A stretch of 64,000 nt of DNA from Palaemon carinicauda (GCF_036898095.1 NC_090757.1:63390581-63454580); one strand, 5' to 3'; positions 35,015-46,055 are shown, numbered from the stretch's first letter. A program made the numbers and translations. The notes: generated by a model not told the origin, from the sequence alone.

Positions 35015-35403
35015 TGAGGCCTTGCTGTATCGTCAGTTAGCACCCACCATACATATTTGTCTTTCAGTGATTCCAACTTTGTGTATTTCTGATAAAGATT
35101 TGTCTTCTTAACATAGTGGAATAAGTGATAATATTGACCTTGAATTTTCAGGTGCATTTTCTTTCATTCTGAATCCTATGAATATTTATGTGTGTATTGT
35201 ATATTTTAATTATCTTCTAATATACCCTTTATTACTTCTTGTTTCTAAACACTGTTATTTTTATGGCTTTATTTGAACCCCTAGAAAGGCCCCAGTGAGA
35301 ATTTAAGTTGCGAATGATTCTCAGTGCCGTAGCCAAGATCAAAATACTTCTCGGTGCCATATCTATCTACGCGAATGAAATAATTACGACTTGAAGTTTA
35401 AAA

Positions 35404-35407
<4 letters not shown>
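35014..35407. other. unassigned sequence
   Basis: Nothing recognised apart from AT-richness. Confidence 0.4.
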
Positions 35408-35457
<50 letters not shown>

Positions 35458-35527
35458 GTAAACATTCAGAGAGAAAAACGTATGAAAAGAAGAGAAAAAA
35501 ACAGAATGTGTGAAAACAAAGGAAATG

Positions 35528-35583
<56 letters not shown>

Positions 35584-35684
35584 TACGACATGGTGAAGAC
35601 ATTTTCGAACTGCTCTTTTGGTTAATTTAAAATCTGACACTTAACTCTCGTCCTTCTCCAACACTCCTTTTGCTTATTGCGAGT

Positions 35685-35730
<46 letters not shown>
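35408..35730. repeat. cluster of three (GA)n runs
   Basis: GA runs at about 35,409-35,452, 35,530-35,580 and 35,690-35,729 in the same orientation, separated by purine-rich spacer. Confidence 0.96.
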
Positions 35731-35732
<2 letters not shown>

Positions 35733-35969
35733 TAGGGGGGACGGGGAAGGGTCAGTCAGTCACGTTGAATTAGGGAAGTATTATGCATTCAGGAGCGTAT
35801 TGACTCTTATGTTTAGTCCTCAATAGTAATGTTCTTGTCAGATCGATGAACCTTCACTTTTTTAGCTTATTCCCCCACCCCAATACCCTCCCCCCTCCTT
35901 CTCCCCCTCCCTTATTCCCCTGATTTCGTTCGATCTTCCCCCTCCCAGTAATTTTCCACAGCCGCCAGT

Positions 35970-35972
<3 letters not shown>

Positions 35973-36020
<48 letters not shown>
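35973..36020. repeat. (CT)n microsatellite
   Basis: About 24 CT units, inverted relative to the three upstream GA runs. Confidence 0.97.
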
Positions 36021-36023
<3 letters not shown>

Positions 36024-36387
36024 AGTAAGTATCTGGCAACGTCCATGAGGAACTGAAGTCTCTGACCAACCCTAAGGTTCCTTGCGTTGCCAAGTTCTTC
36101 AAGACATGAGCAGTCGATCAAATTTATTGCAATGCTTCAGAAGAAAAATTTATATCTTCTGTATATATTTTTAGTATTATTATTTTTGTTTCGGTTGGGA
36201 GAGTAACTCTAAAAGTGGCAGCTGAAGCAGTGGAGTTGTTTAGGTGTAGGAGAACTTTCCTCTTTTAGATTATTCTTGTCCTTTGCTATGAATAGGAGTG
36301 GTAGAAGCAAAACAAATGATTGAGTGGCTTTGAATGTACGTTGAATAGGGGGCATTCTTACACACAGGAAAGCATTGTTATACTCAC

Positions 36388-36388
<1 letters not shown>
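36021..36388. other. unassigned sequence
   Basis: Nothing recognised. Confidence 0.4.
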
Positions 36389-36460
<72 letters not shown>

Positions 36461-36461
36461 C
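36389..36461. repeat. (TA)n microsatellite
   Basis: TA array ending at the 3' edge of LINE-B. Confidence 0.96.
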
Positions 36462-36932
36462 ATCACCTACGCCTATTGACGCAAATATCCTCGGTTATAT
36501 TTCGCCAGCCGTCTCTATCTTGAGCTTTTAAAACAATACCTCTCTACTCATCATATCCTACTTATCGCTTCATAATCCTCAGCTATGTAGGCATAATCCT
36601 CTGCCATGTAGGCTTGTGTCTTCCAACTCTTCTAGTATCTTGTGGAGCATAGTTAAAAGTTTGGTGAACTAATTTCTCATGGGGAGTGCGAAGAGCATGC
36701 CCAAATCATCTCCATCTACCCCTTATCAGGATCTCATCCTCATATGGCATTTGAGTTTCTAATCTCGTCTATCCATTCAACTCCCAATGTTTTTTCTGAG
36801 GGCTTTGTTCTCAACTCTGCAAAATCTGTTGGATATTGTTTCATTGTCAGACCATGAATAATGTCCATACAGTAACACCGATCTCACTAAACTGATATAA
36901 TGCCTGAATTTTATATATAATCCCAGGTGATT

Positions 36933-36940
<8 letters not shown>
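36462..36940 (-). pseudogene. LINE-B C-terminal remnant
   Basis: The minus strand ends with the LINE-B terminus (catcacctacgcctattgac reads as its complement). Upstream it contains a post-RT region translating IKFRHYISLVRSVLLYGHYS, ENKALRK and NIGS. VLLYG.xSW...ENKxLR is the usual block after the RT domain in such elements. Stops and missing segments show decay. It has a single copy of the segment duplicated at 12,907-13,094. Confidence 0.82.

Positions 36941-37009
<69 letters not shown>
36941..37009. repeat. (TA)n(TG)n microsatellite
   Basis: TA run followed by about 19 TG units. Confidence 0.97.
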
Positions 37010-37012
<3 letters not shown>

Positions 37013-37180
37013 CATTTATGAGTGGGAATGCCTGAACGTGGTGAAAGGGTTTATGTATCGCCGTGATCAACAATGGCCAGGGTGGAAATGAAAACTGGCC
37101 AAACCCCAGGCATGAATTGACTCGTCTGAAGACTTTGTCCTACAGTGGACTAGAAACGGCTGCATCTGTTGTTGTGTTTA
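37010..37180 (+). mobile_element. SINE-3 with (TTG)n tail
   Basis: ggtttatgtatcgccgtgat, aactggccaaaccccaggca, gtcctacagtggactagaaa, then gcatctgttgttgtg. Best preserved plus-strand copy, but it lacks the central gggccacccatactagctt part seen at 54,215. Confidence 0.78.
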
Positions 37181-37554
37181 TATGTATGTATATATGTATG
37201 GCCATATGTGAGCCATGTATTTCCAACAATTACCAGAATGCCAGATGAATACGAAAGCGAAACTAATTCAGTACAATATTTGTTAAGCAGACATGTTGGG
37301 AGGTAGACATTGGACCAGCTGTGATTCCATATGGCGAAAGGGAATTGGGTTTTCATTGAAGATGAAGAAAATTTTAATAGATTCTTCTTCTATTAACGTG
37401 TTTTTTTCTCCATTTGTATGGGGTAAGCACGGTTGCCTTCTTTGGTGGGAGATTACCAAGTCCAAATAAATGTTGGGTAGCTACCCCATATGTGAAGGCA
37501 CTCTTATTTAAAGTAACATAACATACTTGAATTTTATATACGGAAAGAAGAGAC

Positions 37555-37556
<2 letters not shown>
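37181..37556. other. unassigned sequence
   Basis: Nothing recognised. Confidence 0.4.

Positions 37557-37615
<59 letters not shown>
37557..37615. repeat. (TTA)n microsatellite
   Basis: About 20 units, without an adjoining LINE-A 3' end. Confidence 0.97.
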
Positions 37616-37617
<2 letters not shown>

Positions 37618-38036
37618 AAACTTATTTTGATTCCCTTACCATAAGCAGAGATTTTTTTTCAAAGTATGTTTGCATAGAAAAGAAATTAAAATGTATAAAT
37701 GAATATGAATCCATGAACGTGTAATGAAGAGAGCTCATACGTGTAATGGATGAATCGCAGATAGTAATGATATATTTTGAATACATTGCCCTAATAGCAA
37801 GTAATAGAAATTAGAATGGAATGCATAAGTTATTAGTTCCATTGGCAGGAAAATTAACTGGAACGGAAGCGAGTTCTTCGCCCAAGTCATCTTTCGAACG
37901 AGTGTTTGGTAGTTGTTGTTGTTGTAGATTATTAGTTCTCGGGCTCTTGCATAGATACCGCGTGTTCAAAGGCTTTTCTGTCCGGCTGCTGTATGGGGAG
38001 ACTTATAAAGTAAATTTATGGACGGTATTTTGTGCC

Positions 38037-38040
<4 letters not shown>
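37616..38040. other. unassigned sequence
   Basis: A 109-codon open frame crosses this stretch but its end is poly-Phe from the poly-T tract. No domain seen. Confidence 0.4.

Positions 38041-38098
<58 letters not shown>
38041..38098. repeat. poly-T tract of about 57 bases
   Basis: Uninterrupted T run. Confidence 0.97.
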
Positions 38099-38103
<5 letters not shown>

Positions 38104-38436
38104 ATAACAAGTATTGTTACGAGAATGTGGACAATATACCATCTTTCTGATTATAGGCTATCATGGGAGCTGTATATTTTGTGATCAACCCGATTGATAA
38201 TCCTTATTAAAACGGTGATTCCTATGTTACCGGGCATCTGACATGATTATCCTGATAACACAAAGATCTTAAATGACGAAATACGTCGTTGTCGTCCAAG
38301 GGGATGGCGCCAAGTTTTCCGACACTCACACCGGTGACAACAGAATCCAGTCGATTCTCTTCATGATAAAAGGTAGCCTATATCTTGCTTTGCTCCCTTG
38401 TTATCCTGGAACTTTATTAATAAAAATGGGATTGTG
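38099..38436. other. unassigned sequence
   Basis: Nothing recognised before the SINE. Confidence 0.35.
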
Positions 38437-38688
38437 CTGGCCTATTGGAAACGTCCCTGCCTGGCGTTCTGCTGGACGGGAGATAGAGTCCCGCTCAAGC
38501 TCGATAGTTTCTTGTAGTCTGCAACCTCAGCATCCTTGTGAGCTTAGTAAGGTGGGTTTGGGGGAGGCTATAGGTCTATCTGTTAAGTCATCACCAGTCA
38601 TCGCCTGTTCCTCCCTGGTCCTAGCTTTGGTGAAGAGGGGCTTAGGCGCTGAACATGGATATGGTCAGTCTTCATTTTGGGTGTCCAG
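38437..38688 (+). mobile_element. tRNA-derived SINE (SINE-2)
   Basis: A box TGGCCTATTGG at 38,438-38,448; B-box region AGATAGAGTCC at 38,481-38,491 (diverged). The body holds cccgctcaagctcgatagtt, gcaacctcagcatccttgtg, the gtctatctgttaagtcatca region, ccctggtcctagctttggtg and aggcgctgaacatggatatg. It is shared with 63,538-64,000. The Gypsy element begins at its 3' edge. Confidence 0.82.
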
Positions 38689-38942
38689 TGTGACGGGCCG
38701 AGAGAGGGTTGTGAACTCAAAGGCAGGATGCAATCAACTGAGTTGTTTATTAAGGAACACTCTCCTTTATATACAAAACCTCAAGGCAACAGGACATAAC
38801 CTGTTCGAGAGACAGACAATGTTACAGAGCAAAACCGGAGACATGATCATTCAGGTTCTTTTTAGTGCGAGGGAAGAGCGCAGATACAAGCATAATATAT
38901 ACAAAATAATTATGTACAATTGTGTGACACACAGTTGGTACA
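38689..38942 (-). repeat. Gypsy 3' LTR
   Basis: On the minus strand it runs from tgtaccaactg to cccgtcaca. It contains a TATATAAAG box (complement of 38,765-38,773) and an AATAAA (complement of 38,746-38,751). The final ~90 bp of the pol reading frame extends into it. Confidence 0.95.
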
Positions 38943-38956
38943 TGGCTCCCCCCCTA
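38943..38956 (-). other. Gypsy polypurine tract
   Basis: On the minus strand taggggggggagcca lies directly before the 3' LTR, the place where plus-strand DNA synthesis is primed in LTR elements. Confidence 0.8.
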
Positions 38957-41933
38957 AAAATGACATACTGTACATGTTGAATAGAGCGCCCTGATCTAGA
39001 GAGGCGAACTGTAGGCGGGTCATCTGGCAGAAGATAAGCAGGTTTTAAACGATCAATGGAGACCCAGTCTTCTTTGCCCCGAATGTTTAGGAGGAATGCT
39101 TTCGGACTGCGTCGGATCACAAGGAAAGGGCCCGTGTAAGGGGGCGTTAGTGGTGGCTTGCTGGTGTCGTTGCGCAGGAAGATGTGCGTTGCAGAGTGCA
39201 AGTCCGTTGGTATGTGATGCTTCGCTGGGGGCTTGTAAGTCTGGCGGCACGGAGTAAATTTTCCCACGACGTGACGTATGCTCTGGAGATCGTCGGAGGA
39301 GGTTGTAGAAGGAAAAAATTCGGCAGGGACGACCAACGGGTCGCTATACACCATTTCAGCTGCCGAGACGTCGAGGCCGTCTTTAGGAGTGGTCCTTAGT
39401 CCCAGGAGGACCCAGGGAAGCTGAGTAAACCAGTTGCAATCCTTTTAGCGGGACATCAAAGCTGCTTTGAAGGTGCGATGAAAACGTTCAACCATTCCAT
39501 TGGCAGCGGGGTTGTAGGCCGTTGTCTGATGTAGGGTGATGCCCAGGAGATTCGCTAATGACGTCCACAATTCAGAGGTGAAAGTGGTTCCCCTGTCAGA
39601 TGTAATATGCTCAGGGATACCGAATCTTGAAATCCATCCAGAGAGTAAGGCAGATGTACATGAGGCGGACGTTGCAGTTTCCATGGGAATGGCTTCAGGC
39701 CAACAAGTGGAGCGGTCGATGACGGTAAACAGGTAACGATGTCCTTGTGATGTGGGTAGGGGGCCTACAACGTCGACGTGAATGTGTGCGAAACGACGCT
39801 GAGGTTGAGGAAAGGTGCCCACTCCTGAATCCGTGTGTCGATGTACTTTGGAAGTTTGGCAAGAAGTACAGGCGCGGACCCAATCCTTAGCATCCTTAGA
39901 AATGCCGTGCCAAATGAACTTTGCCTTCAGCAGCTGTGCAGTAGAACGGCACGAGGGATGTGACAGGCCGTGAATGAAATCAAACACCTGTCGGCGCATG
40001 GGAGCAGGAATCCAAGGTCGCGGTCTACCAGTACTGACGTCACAGAGGAGGGTGGTGTTGGAGTCTTCGAGGGGAAAGTCTTCCCAACGGAGGGACGTGC
40101 AGGATGTCCTACAAGCTTGATACTCTGGATCCTGTCGTTGGGCTTCAGCCAGGGCGTTGTAATCCAATCCCAATCTTGACAGGGCATCGGCAACGGGATT
40201 CATTTTCCCAGGGACGTATTGGAGGGTGCAATTGTATTCAGCCACGGCGGAGAGATGTCGGCGTTGACGGGCGGACCAGGCGTCAGACTGTCGAGTGAAG
40301 GCGTGCACCAGAGGCATGTGGTCTGTGCGAATGACGAAGGGCGTACCTTCTAAGAAATGGCGAAAGTGACGGACAGCCAAGTGCACCGCCAGCAATTCTC
40401 GATCGAAGGTAGAATAACCCGATTCTGCCTTGGACAGTTTTCTGCTGAAGAAGACCAATGGGCGGGGCGAGCCTTTGACCACCTGCTCGAGTACTGCACC
40501 AATAGCGACGTCGCTGGCATCGGTGGAGAGAAGGAGAGGGGCGTGTGGGATAGGAAAAGTGAGAGCCGCAGCAGTTGATAGGGCCTTCTTTGCATTGCAG
40601 AAGGCTGCTTCTTGAAGGGGACCCCACTTCAGGTCCTTTGGCTTGCCCTTGAGGGAGGCGTAGAGGGGAGCAAGAGTGGCGGCAATGGCTGGCAGAAAAC
40701 GGTGATAATAGTTGATCATGCCCAAGAATTCCTGCAGAGCTTTGACGGTCGAGGGCGCGGGGAAGTTTTGAACGGCTGCTACCTTCTCAGGGAGGGGATG
40801 GACTCCTTCAGGAGTGATACGGTGCCCTAAGAACGACACTTCGTTGGCGCCAAAGGTACACTTGTCGTACCGGACTACAAGGCCATTTTGTTGCAGGCGG
40901 TCGAGCACGATGCGCAGGTGACGGAGGTGTTCCTCTTTTGAGGAGGAGAACACAAGTATGTCGTCCACATAACATACACAGAAAGGGAGGTCCCCTAAGA
41001 TGCCATCCATGAGACGTTGAAACGTTGCCCCTGCATTACGAAGGCCAAAACAGGAGTAATTGAAGGTGTATGTACCAAACGGAGTGGTGATGGCGGTCTT
41101 GGGGATGTCTTCTGGGTTCATAGGCACCTGATAATACCCCTTCAGGAGGTCGAGCGTAGAGAAAACCTTCGCTTTGTGCAGGTAGGAGGTCACGTCGGCA
41201 ATGTTTGGGAGGGGGTAGTGATCTGGTTCTGTTTGCATGTTCAGGCGCCTGTAATCCCCGCATGGACGGAGGGAGCCGTCTTTCTTCAGAACGATGTGTA
41301 AGGGTGACGACCATGGGCTGGAGGCATTTTGGCAAAGGTCCATTTCCTCCATTTCGGCGAACGTCTGTTTGGCAGCTGCCAATCGTTCCGGTGACAGACG
41401 TCTGAATTTTGCAAAGACTGGGGGTCCCGTTGTCTTGATATGGTGATAAATACCGTGCTTGGCAGGAACCGTGGGCGTTTGGCGAAGTTCTGGACAGAAA
41501 ACTTCCGGGTACGACGTGAGGAGGTGGGCGTAGGCATCCGTGGGTGCGCTGATGTGGAGAACGAGGTTAGAGGGGGCGGGTTGAAGAGGTGTCGACAAGT
41601 ACGAGTGTGCGTTGACCAATTGTCGGTGGGCGACATCGACCAGAAGGTGGAAATGAGAGAGGAAATCCGCACCGAGGATTGGCATTGTGATGTCAGCAAC
41701 GAGAAACTTCCAATTGAATTTCTCGTAACCGTAGGTGGGTATCGCAGATCCGTTGGCAGCTACCAAGCGGACGTCGGCAGATGTAGACAGACTACGTCGT
41801 GCCTTGAGGAGTTTCCTTGGCAAAAGAGAACGACAAGCACCCGTGTCTACCAAAAATCGCACGCCCGTTCCTGCATCCTGTAAAAAGAAAAGATTAGAAA
41901 CACGGGAGGCCACCGCCACAAGCGATGGTCTAC

Positions 41934-42737
41934 TTACACGTTTTTTGGCCACTGACAATCCTTGGCACATTTCTTCGCGGTTGCCCCGAATCTGAAGTGG
42001 TAGTAGCAAAACTGCGGCGGATGGGAGGTAGTAAGTGGCTGTAGAAGTCGTTCGTTGGGGCGCGAGCGATTGGTGGGTGGTGGGCGGCTTTGTCGCCGCT
42101 TCGGAACGTCACGGGGTAGGCGTGTATGTCCTACGGCATTCATGTCAGCTTCGGTTGACGTTGAATAGGCATCCTCGTCGTCAGGGGTGGAGGCGTTGAT
42201 GGAGGTCTTGAAGTGGCTGTCCATAAGGGCGTCGGCTTTGGTCATCAAGTCCTTTATGGGTAAACTATCGACATCGGGTATGGCAGCGCGTACAGGTTCG
42301 GGTAAACGGCGTATCCAAAGGGCACGAAGTAGGTTCACCTCACGAGGAGAGCCATCTGCGGCAGGTTGAAGGCGAGCGATACTGGTCATTTCCCTGAGGG
42401 CAAGCGAAGCCCTTTGGTCCCCCAACCGTTGTTGTGAGAGCTGAAAAAGCTTTGCTATACGGGCGGCTGGCGACGGCGAGTACTGCTGCCGAAGGTATGT
42501 TTTGAGGGCGTCATACGCTATTGGGGTGTCTCCTTGTTCACAAAGCCAGTCGGATATTTCTGGGAAGGTGTCCTCGGGTATCGCCGCGAGAACATAATCC
42601 GCTTTGGTTGAGCGAGTCACGCCCCTGATACGAAACTGGACTTCTGCGCGCTGAAACCAAGCAAACGCCTCTCCGCTGGCAAATGATGAAAGTTTGAATG
42701 GAGCGGCCGCAGCACCAACTGCCGTAGAGTCCGCCAT
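41934..42737 (-). CDS. Gypsy gag (267 aa)
   Basis: The first ATG after the primer-binding region (actATGg context) opens a 267-residue frame with no stops. The N-terminal part (WFQRAEVQFR, ALKTYLRQQY) has the capsid pattern of arthropod Gypsy gag proteins. A basic, proline-rich linker leads to a terminal zinc-knuckle-like motif, C244-x2-H247-x9-C257-x3-C261 (CYYHFRFGATAKKCAKDC), which would bind the RNA genome. The stop lies two codons after the A_AAA_AAC frameshift site. Expected product: structural particle protein, plus a gag-pol fusion after -1 slippage. Confidence 0.9.
   Translation of the reverse strand: MADSTAVGAAAAPFKLSSFASGEAFAWFQRAEVQFRIRGVTRSTKADYVLAAIPEDTFPEISDWLCEQGDTPIAYDALKTYLRQQYSPSPAARIAKLFQLSQQRLGDQRASLALREMTSIARLQPAADGSPREVNLLRALWIRRLPEPVRAAIPDVDSLPIKDLMTKADALMDSHFKTSINASTPDDEDAYSTSTEADMNAVGHTRLPRDVPKRRQSRPPPTNRSRPNERLLQPLTTSHPPQFCYYHFRFGATAKKCAKDCQWPKNV
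41940..41946 (-). promoter_or_regulatory. -1 ribosomal frameshift heptamer A AAA AAC
   Basis: On the minus strand gag reads cca-aaa-aac-gtg-taa. This places A_AAA_AAC exactly in the X_XXY_YYZ phase needed for -1 slippage. Slipping moves the ribosome into the open pol frame, which overlaps gag by 76 bases. Confidence 0.88.
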
Positions 42738-42791
42738 AGTACCAACGATGAAGGGGCGAGGGGGTGGGGGTGGAAGGCGGTGGGAGCGAGT

Positions 42792-42810
42792 CGACTTCCG
42801 GGGTCACCAA
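42792..42810 (-). other. Gypsy primer-binding site region
   Basis: Immediately inside the 5' LTR the minus strand reads ttggtgaccccggaagtcg. TGG next to the LTR is the expected complement of a tRNA CCA end. The primer tRNA was not identified. Confidence 0.7.
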
Positions 42811-43064
42811 TGTGACGGGCCGAGAGAGGGTTGTGAACTCAAAGGCAGGATGCAATCAACTGAGTTGTTTATTAAGGAACACTCTCCTTTATATACAAAA
42901 CCTCAAGGCAACAGGACATGACCTGTTCGAGAGACAGACAATGTTACAGAGCAAAACCGGAGACAGGATCATTCAGGTTCTTTTTAGTGCGAGGGAAGAG
43001 CGCAGATACAAGCATAACATATACAAAATAATTATGTACAATTGTGTGACACACGGTTGGTACA
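42811..43064 (-). repeat. Gypsy 5' LTR (promoter)
   Basis: 254 bp, four differences from the other LTR. The minus-strand TATATAAAG (complement of 42,887-42,895) is the likely core promoter, and the AATAAA is the complement of 42,868-42,873. Confidence 0.95.
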
Positions 43065-43068
43065 CCAG

Positions 43069-43358
43069 TCCGGCTGCAGCTGTAGCCCAGAAAAGAAAAA
43101 CATTAAAATTCTAAAGAAGACTTTGTATAAGGTAAATCAACGCTACTGTTACTTTCAGACAAACACCTATTTCTATTTTAATCGTTATTATTATTTTTAT
43201 TATTATTAAATTATTATTAGTAGTATTGTTGTTATTATTATGATAATGATGATGATGTTGATTATCACAGCTGTATATTTTTAAATTACTTTATTTCTGC
43301 ATTAGTTTTCCATATCTTTATCTACTCGTATCCAATTCCAAGCAAGGGGCACTCCTTA

Positions 43359-43366
<8 letters not shown>
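43069..43366. other. unassigned AT-rich sequence
   Basis: Degenerate ATT-rich stretch near 43,185-43,250. No gene seen. Confidence 0.4.

Positions 43367-43443
<77 letters not shown>
43367..43443. repeat. (CT)n microsatellite
   Basis: About 38 CT units. Confidence 0.98.
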
Positions 43444-43446
<3 letters not shown>

Positions 43447-44202
43447 TTGGATACACGGTTACTTTTGCTTTCAGACTCATTTTTTATTTTGATGTATGAG
43501 CTACGTATTTGGCCTTATTCATCTTTACATATCATTGCTCCAATTGCGTAGTCACTTGAAGTCTCGCTACTGCACTAATGGCCCCAAATATAACTGTTAA
43601 GAGATTCCATGAACTTACAAAACATAAGTAAGTTTAACCTTAAAAACGTTGCCTTTTCTTAGTACAGCATTTCCCCTACCCTCCTTGGTATAAACCCCAC
43701 CTCCTCCTGTTCCCCTGCCCCCTACCTTCTACTCAGAAGGGGTTTTACTCAGACGGGACAGCGAAATCTTGCAAAGCCATTTGACTCGATCAACTCCCCG
43801 ATGACGCCTAAAAAGCCCTATCCGTTTTAGTATGTGAATATCAACCGTTTATTTTGATACTTAACTTCGCCGGGTACGCGTCCAAATAACACCCACCCCC
43901 CTCCTCCACTACCTCCCCCTCCCCCTCCCCCTTTTCAATGGCCTCAACACCACCACCTTCGTGCAGCTTTGACTGATACAACTTGGAAATCTTTTTATTA
44001 GAATTTGACAAATCTGACTTTGCTTTGCATCGACAGCTTTTCTTGTGGTGATGATAATGCTATAAGGCAAGCAAGATTACTTAGGATTATCAGGATTCAC
44101 GAAAAAGATCAATTTGATGAAGAATTTTGGCCGCTGAGTTTTCCGAGGAGGAGAAGTATTCGGTAGGTGTGAAGATGTCGCAGGAAGGAGGCTAGCAATA
44201 GC

Positions 44203-44203
<1 letters not shown>
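43444..44203. other. unassigned sequence with a C-rich patch
   Basis: Nothing coding recognised. A pyrimidine strand with repeated C4-C6 runs lies at about 43,888-43,933. Confidence 0.4.

Positions 44204-44258
<55 letters not shown>
44204..44258. repeat. (GA)n microsatellite
   Basis: About 26 GA units. Confidence 0.97.
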
Positions 44259-44259
<1 letters not shown>

Positions 44260-44461
44260 TTTAACCGTTGTTGTACACACGCCAGAAAAATTGAGAAAAT
44301 CATTGCACACTGCGATGAGAGAGTGTACTTGATAAGATTGAAATTTTTGTTTACTCAAGATAATAAAAAGATAAGAGAGAGTTGTAGATTTCGTTGGACC
44401 GACGCGACGTGGAAGGGAGAGAAAAACACATACGGGGCTTTTGTGTATTCATACTGAAAAG

Positions 44462-44900
44462 AAAAAGCTTTTTATTTTTGTTCTACATCGCCACAACCAT
44501 CCCAACAGTTAGGGGCCGGTTGCTATGATGCATCGTCTTCCAACTATTACTATCGATAGTATTTTCCTCCACCAACCCATTCTTTTGTAATTTATCCTTC
44601 ACTTCATCATGCCATCTTTTTCTTTGCCTCACTCTCGATTTTCCACCCCTACTGGTTCCGCCGAAGTGCTCTTCACTCCCTTCCCCCTCACCCGTCCTTA
44701 CTACATGGTCTTACCATCTCAATCTTTACCAACCCGGCGTTTTACCTGATTTCTTCATTAATCAGCCTCTGACATAGCAGTGTGGTCAACCAAATCTACC
44801 TTAACATCCTCATGTCTATTCGTTCCAGCTTTTGTTCCTCCTCTCTTAGTGACTATGTTTGTGAACCATACATCTTCAGTTGACTGAATATGGCACAGTA
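44462..44900 (-). mobile_element. LINE-G 3' remnant
   Basis: The minus strand ends gcaaccggcccctaactgtt, like the terminal block of LINE-C, and upstream sequence keeps the base pattern of a decayed LINE C-terminal region (complement of cttcacttcatcatgccatc and ctaccttaacatcctcatgt). No intact motif survives, so the call rests mainly on the terminal block. Confidence 0.5.
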
Positions 44901-44904
44901 GATA

Positions 44905-45552
44905 TTGATTTTATTGTTATTATTACTTGCTAAGCTATAACCCAAGTTGGAAAAGCAGGATGCTTTAAGCCCAGGGGCTCCAACAGGGAAAATAGCCCAG
45001 TGAGGAAAGGAAAAAAGGAAAATAAAATAATCTAAGAAGAGTAACAACATTAAAAAATAAATATCTCCTATATAAACTATAAAAACTTTAACAAAACAAG
45101 AGGAAGAGAAACAAGATAGAATATTGTGCCCGAGTCTACCCTCAAGCAAGAGAACTCTAACCCAAGGGAGTTTAAGACCATGGTACAGAGGCTATGGCAC
45201 TACCCAAGAATAGAGAACAGTGGTTTGATTTTGGAGTGTCCTCTTAGAAGAGCTGCTTACCATAGCTAAAGAGTCTCTTATACCCTTACCAAGAGGAAAG
45301 TGGCCACTGAACAACTACAGTGCAGTAACTCCTTGAGTGAAGAAGAATTGTTTGGTAATGTGTGTTGTTAGGTATATGAGGACAGAGGAGAATCTGTAAA
45401 GAATAGGCCAGATTATTCAGTGTGTGTGTGTAGGCAAAGGGAAAATGAACCGTAACCTGAGAGAATGATCCAATGCAGTACTGTCTGGCCAGTCCAAAGA
45501 CCCCAACTCTCTAGCGGTAGTATCTCAACGGATGGCTGGTGCCTTGGCCAAC
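44905..45552 (-). mobile_element. 610-bp element, nearly complete
   Basis: Read on the minus strand it starts near aggttggccaaggcaccagc, passes cgttgagatactaccgctag, gactggccagacagtactgc, aagggtataagagactc and tagggttcaaac-like parts, and ends in the LINE-A 3' block with a short imperfect (TAA) tail. One of the most complete copies. Confidence 0.92.
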
Positions 45553-45569
45553 CTATTACCCTCACTCTT

Positions 45570-45930
45570 CGTTTCTCTAAGCTGCTTTTATCTTACTTTC
45601 AACACCTTCATATCCTTCCTTTTGGCATAATGTATATCCTTAGTATTTCCAATTCTCTATGGAGTCTATGTGCCTAGAATCTAGGTTTTTTTTACCATTT
45701 TCCTGTTTATTGGGCGTCGTGACCTCAATTTCACCTATATCTACCTTTATACCATTCTGCCCTTCTTTACAAGTCTTCAGCCTGGGGCCCAAATACCACA
45801 TCATCTCCATATAACAACTTTCACAGATTTTCTTTCTTAATTCCGTAACCTAAACAAATAGAAAGGGATCAAGTAGCAATCCTTAATTTGAACCAAATCT
45901 AAATTCAAACATGTCTGCTCTTGCCAAAAG
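45570..45930 (-). pseudogene. decayed LINE reverse transcriptase fragment
   Basis: The minus strand, with frame changes, reads LLDPFLF-like, then LLYGDDVVF (catalytic YGDD equivalent), GPQAED, and a K-rich segment with VEVTTPN-like end. GLLLxPxLF...LLYxDDxVL is RT motifs B and C of a non-LTR element. Too decayed for family assignment. Confidence 0.65.
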
Positions 45931-45931
45931 A

Positions 45932-45990
<59 letters not shown>

Positions 45991-46055
45991 GATAAGCTAC
46001 AACCCTAGTTGGAAAAATAGGTTGCTATAAACCCAAGAGCTCCAACAGGGAAAAG
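45932..46055 (-). mobile_element. LINE-A-type 3' end, short fragment
   Basis: (ATT)n at 45,932-45,989 followed by about 65 bp of the conserved 3' end (gataagctacaaccctagtt, ctccaacagggaaaagat). Confidence 0.88.

Larger units (their letters stand above)
38851..42009 (-). pseudogene. Gypsy pol: protease, RT, RNase H, integrase (one in-frame stop)
   Basis: Numbering from the first ATG of the open frame: protease DTG at 55-57; reverse transcriptase about 200-390 with LDLLKGYYQV and YVDD at 347-350; RNase H starting near TDAS (496-499); integrase zinc finger H680, H684, C714, C717; integrase core D746, D805, E841 (35 residues between the last two); and a C-terminal GPF module (YTGPFLVI). Pol lies in the -1 frame relative to gag and probably has no start of its own. 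An in-frame TAA at 39,445-39,447, after residue 854, interrupts the integrase just beyond its catalytic core. The frame is otherwise open to 38,851, inside the 3' LTR. All visible catalytic residues are intact. Confidence 0.95.
38689..43064 (-). mobile_element. Gypsy LTR retrotransposon, full length
   Basis: A 4,376-bp element with 254-bp direct repeats at both ends, each starting TG and ending CA. CCAG flanks it at 38,685-38,688 and 43,065-43,068 as target duplication. Domain order on the minus strand is gag, protease, RT, RNase H, integrase, which is the Gypsy (Ty3) order. There is no envelope gene. The primer-binding region adjoins the right LTR and a purine tract adjoins the left LTR. The two LTRs differ at four positions by eye (about 98% identical), so insertion was recent. 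Confidence 0.97.

Noticed and set aside
38273..38980. 235-codon plus-strand frame
   Set aside because: It crosses unassigned DNA, SINE-2 and the Gypsy LTR, with no domain; chance opening.
39536..42921. Plus-strand open frames within the Gypsy element
   Set aside because: They are antisense shadows of gag and pol, which carry the real motifs on the minus strand.
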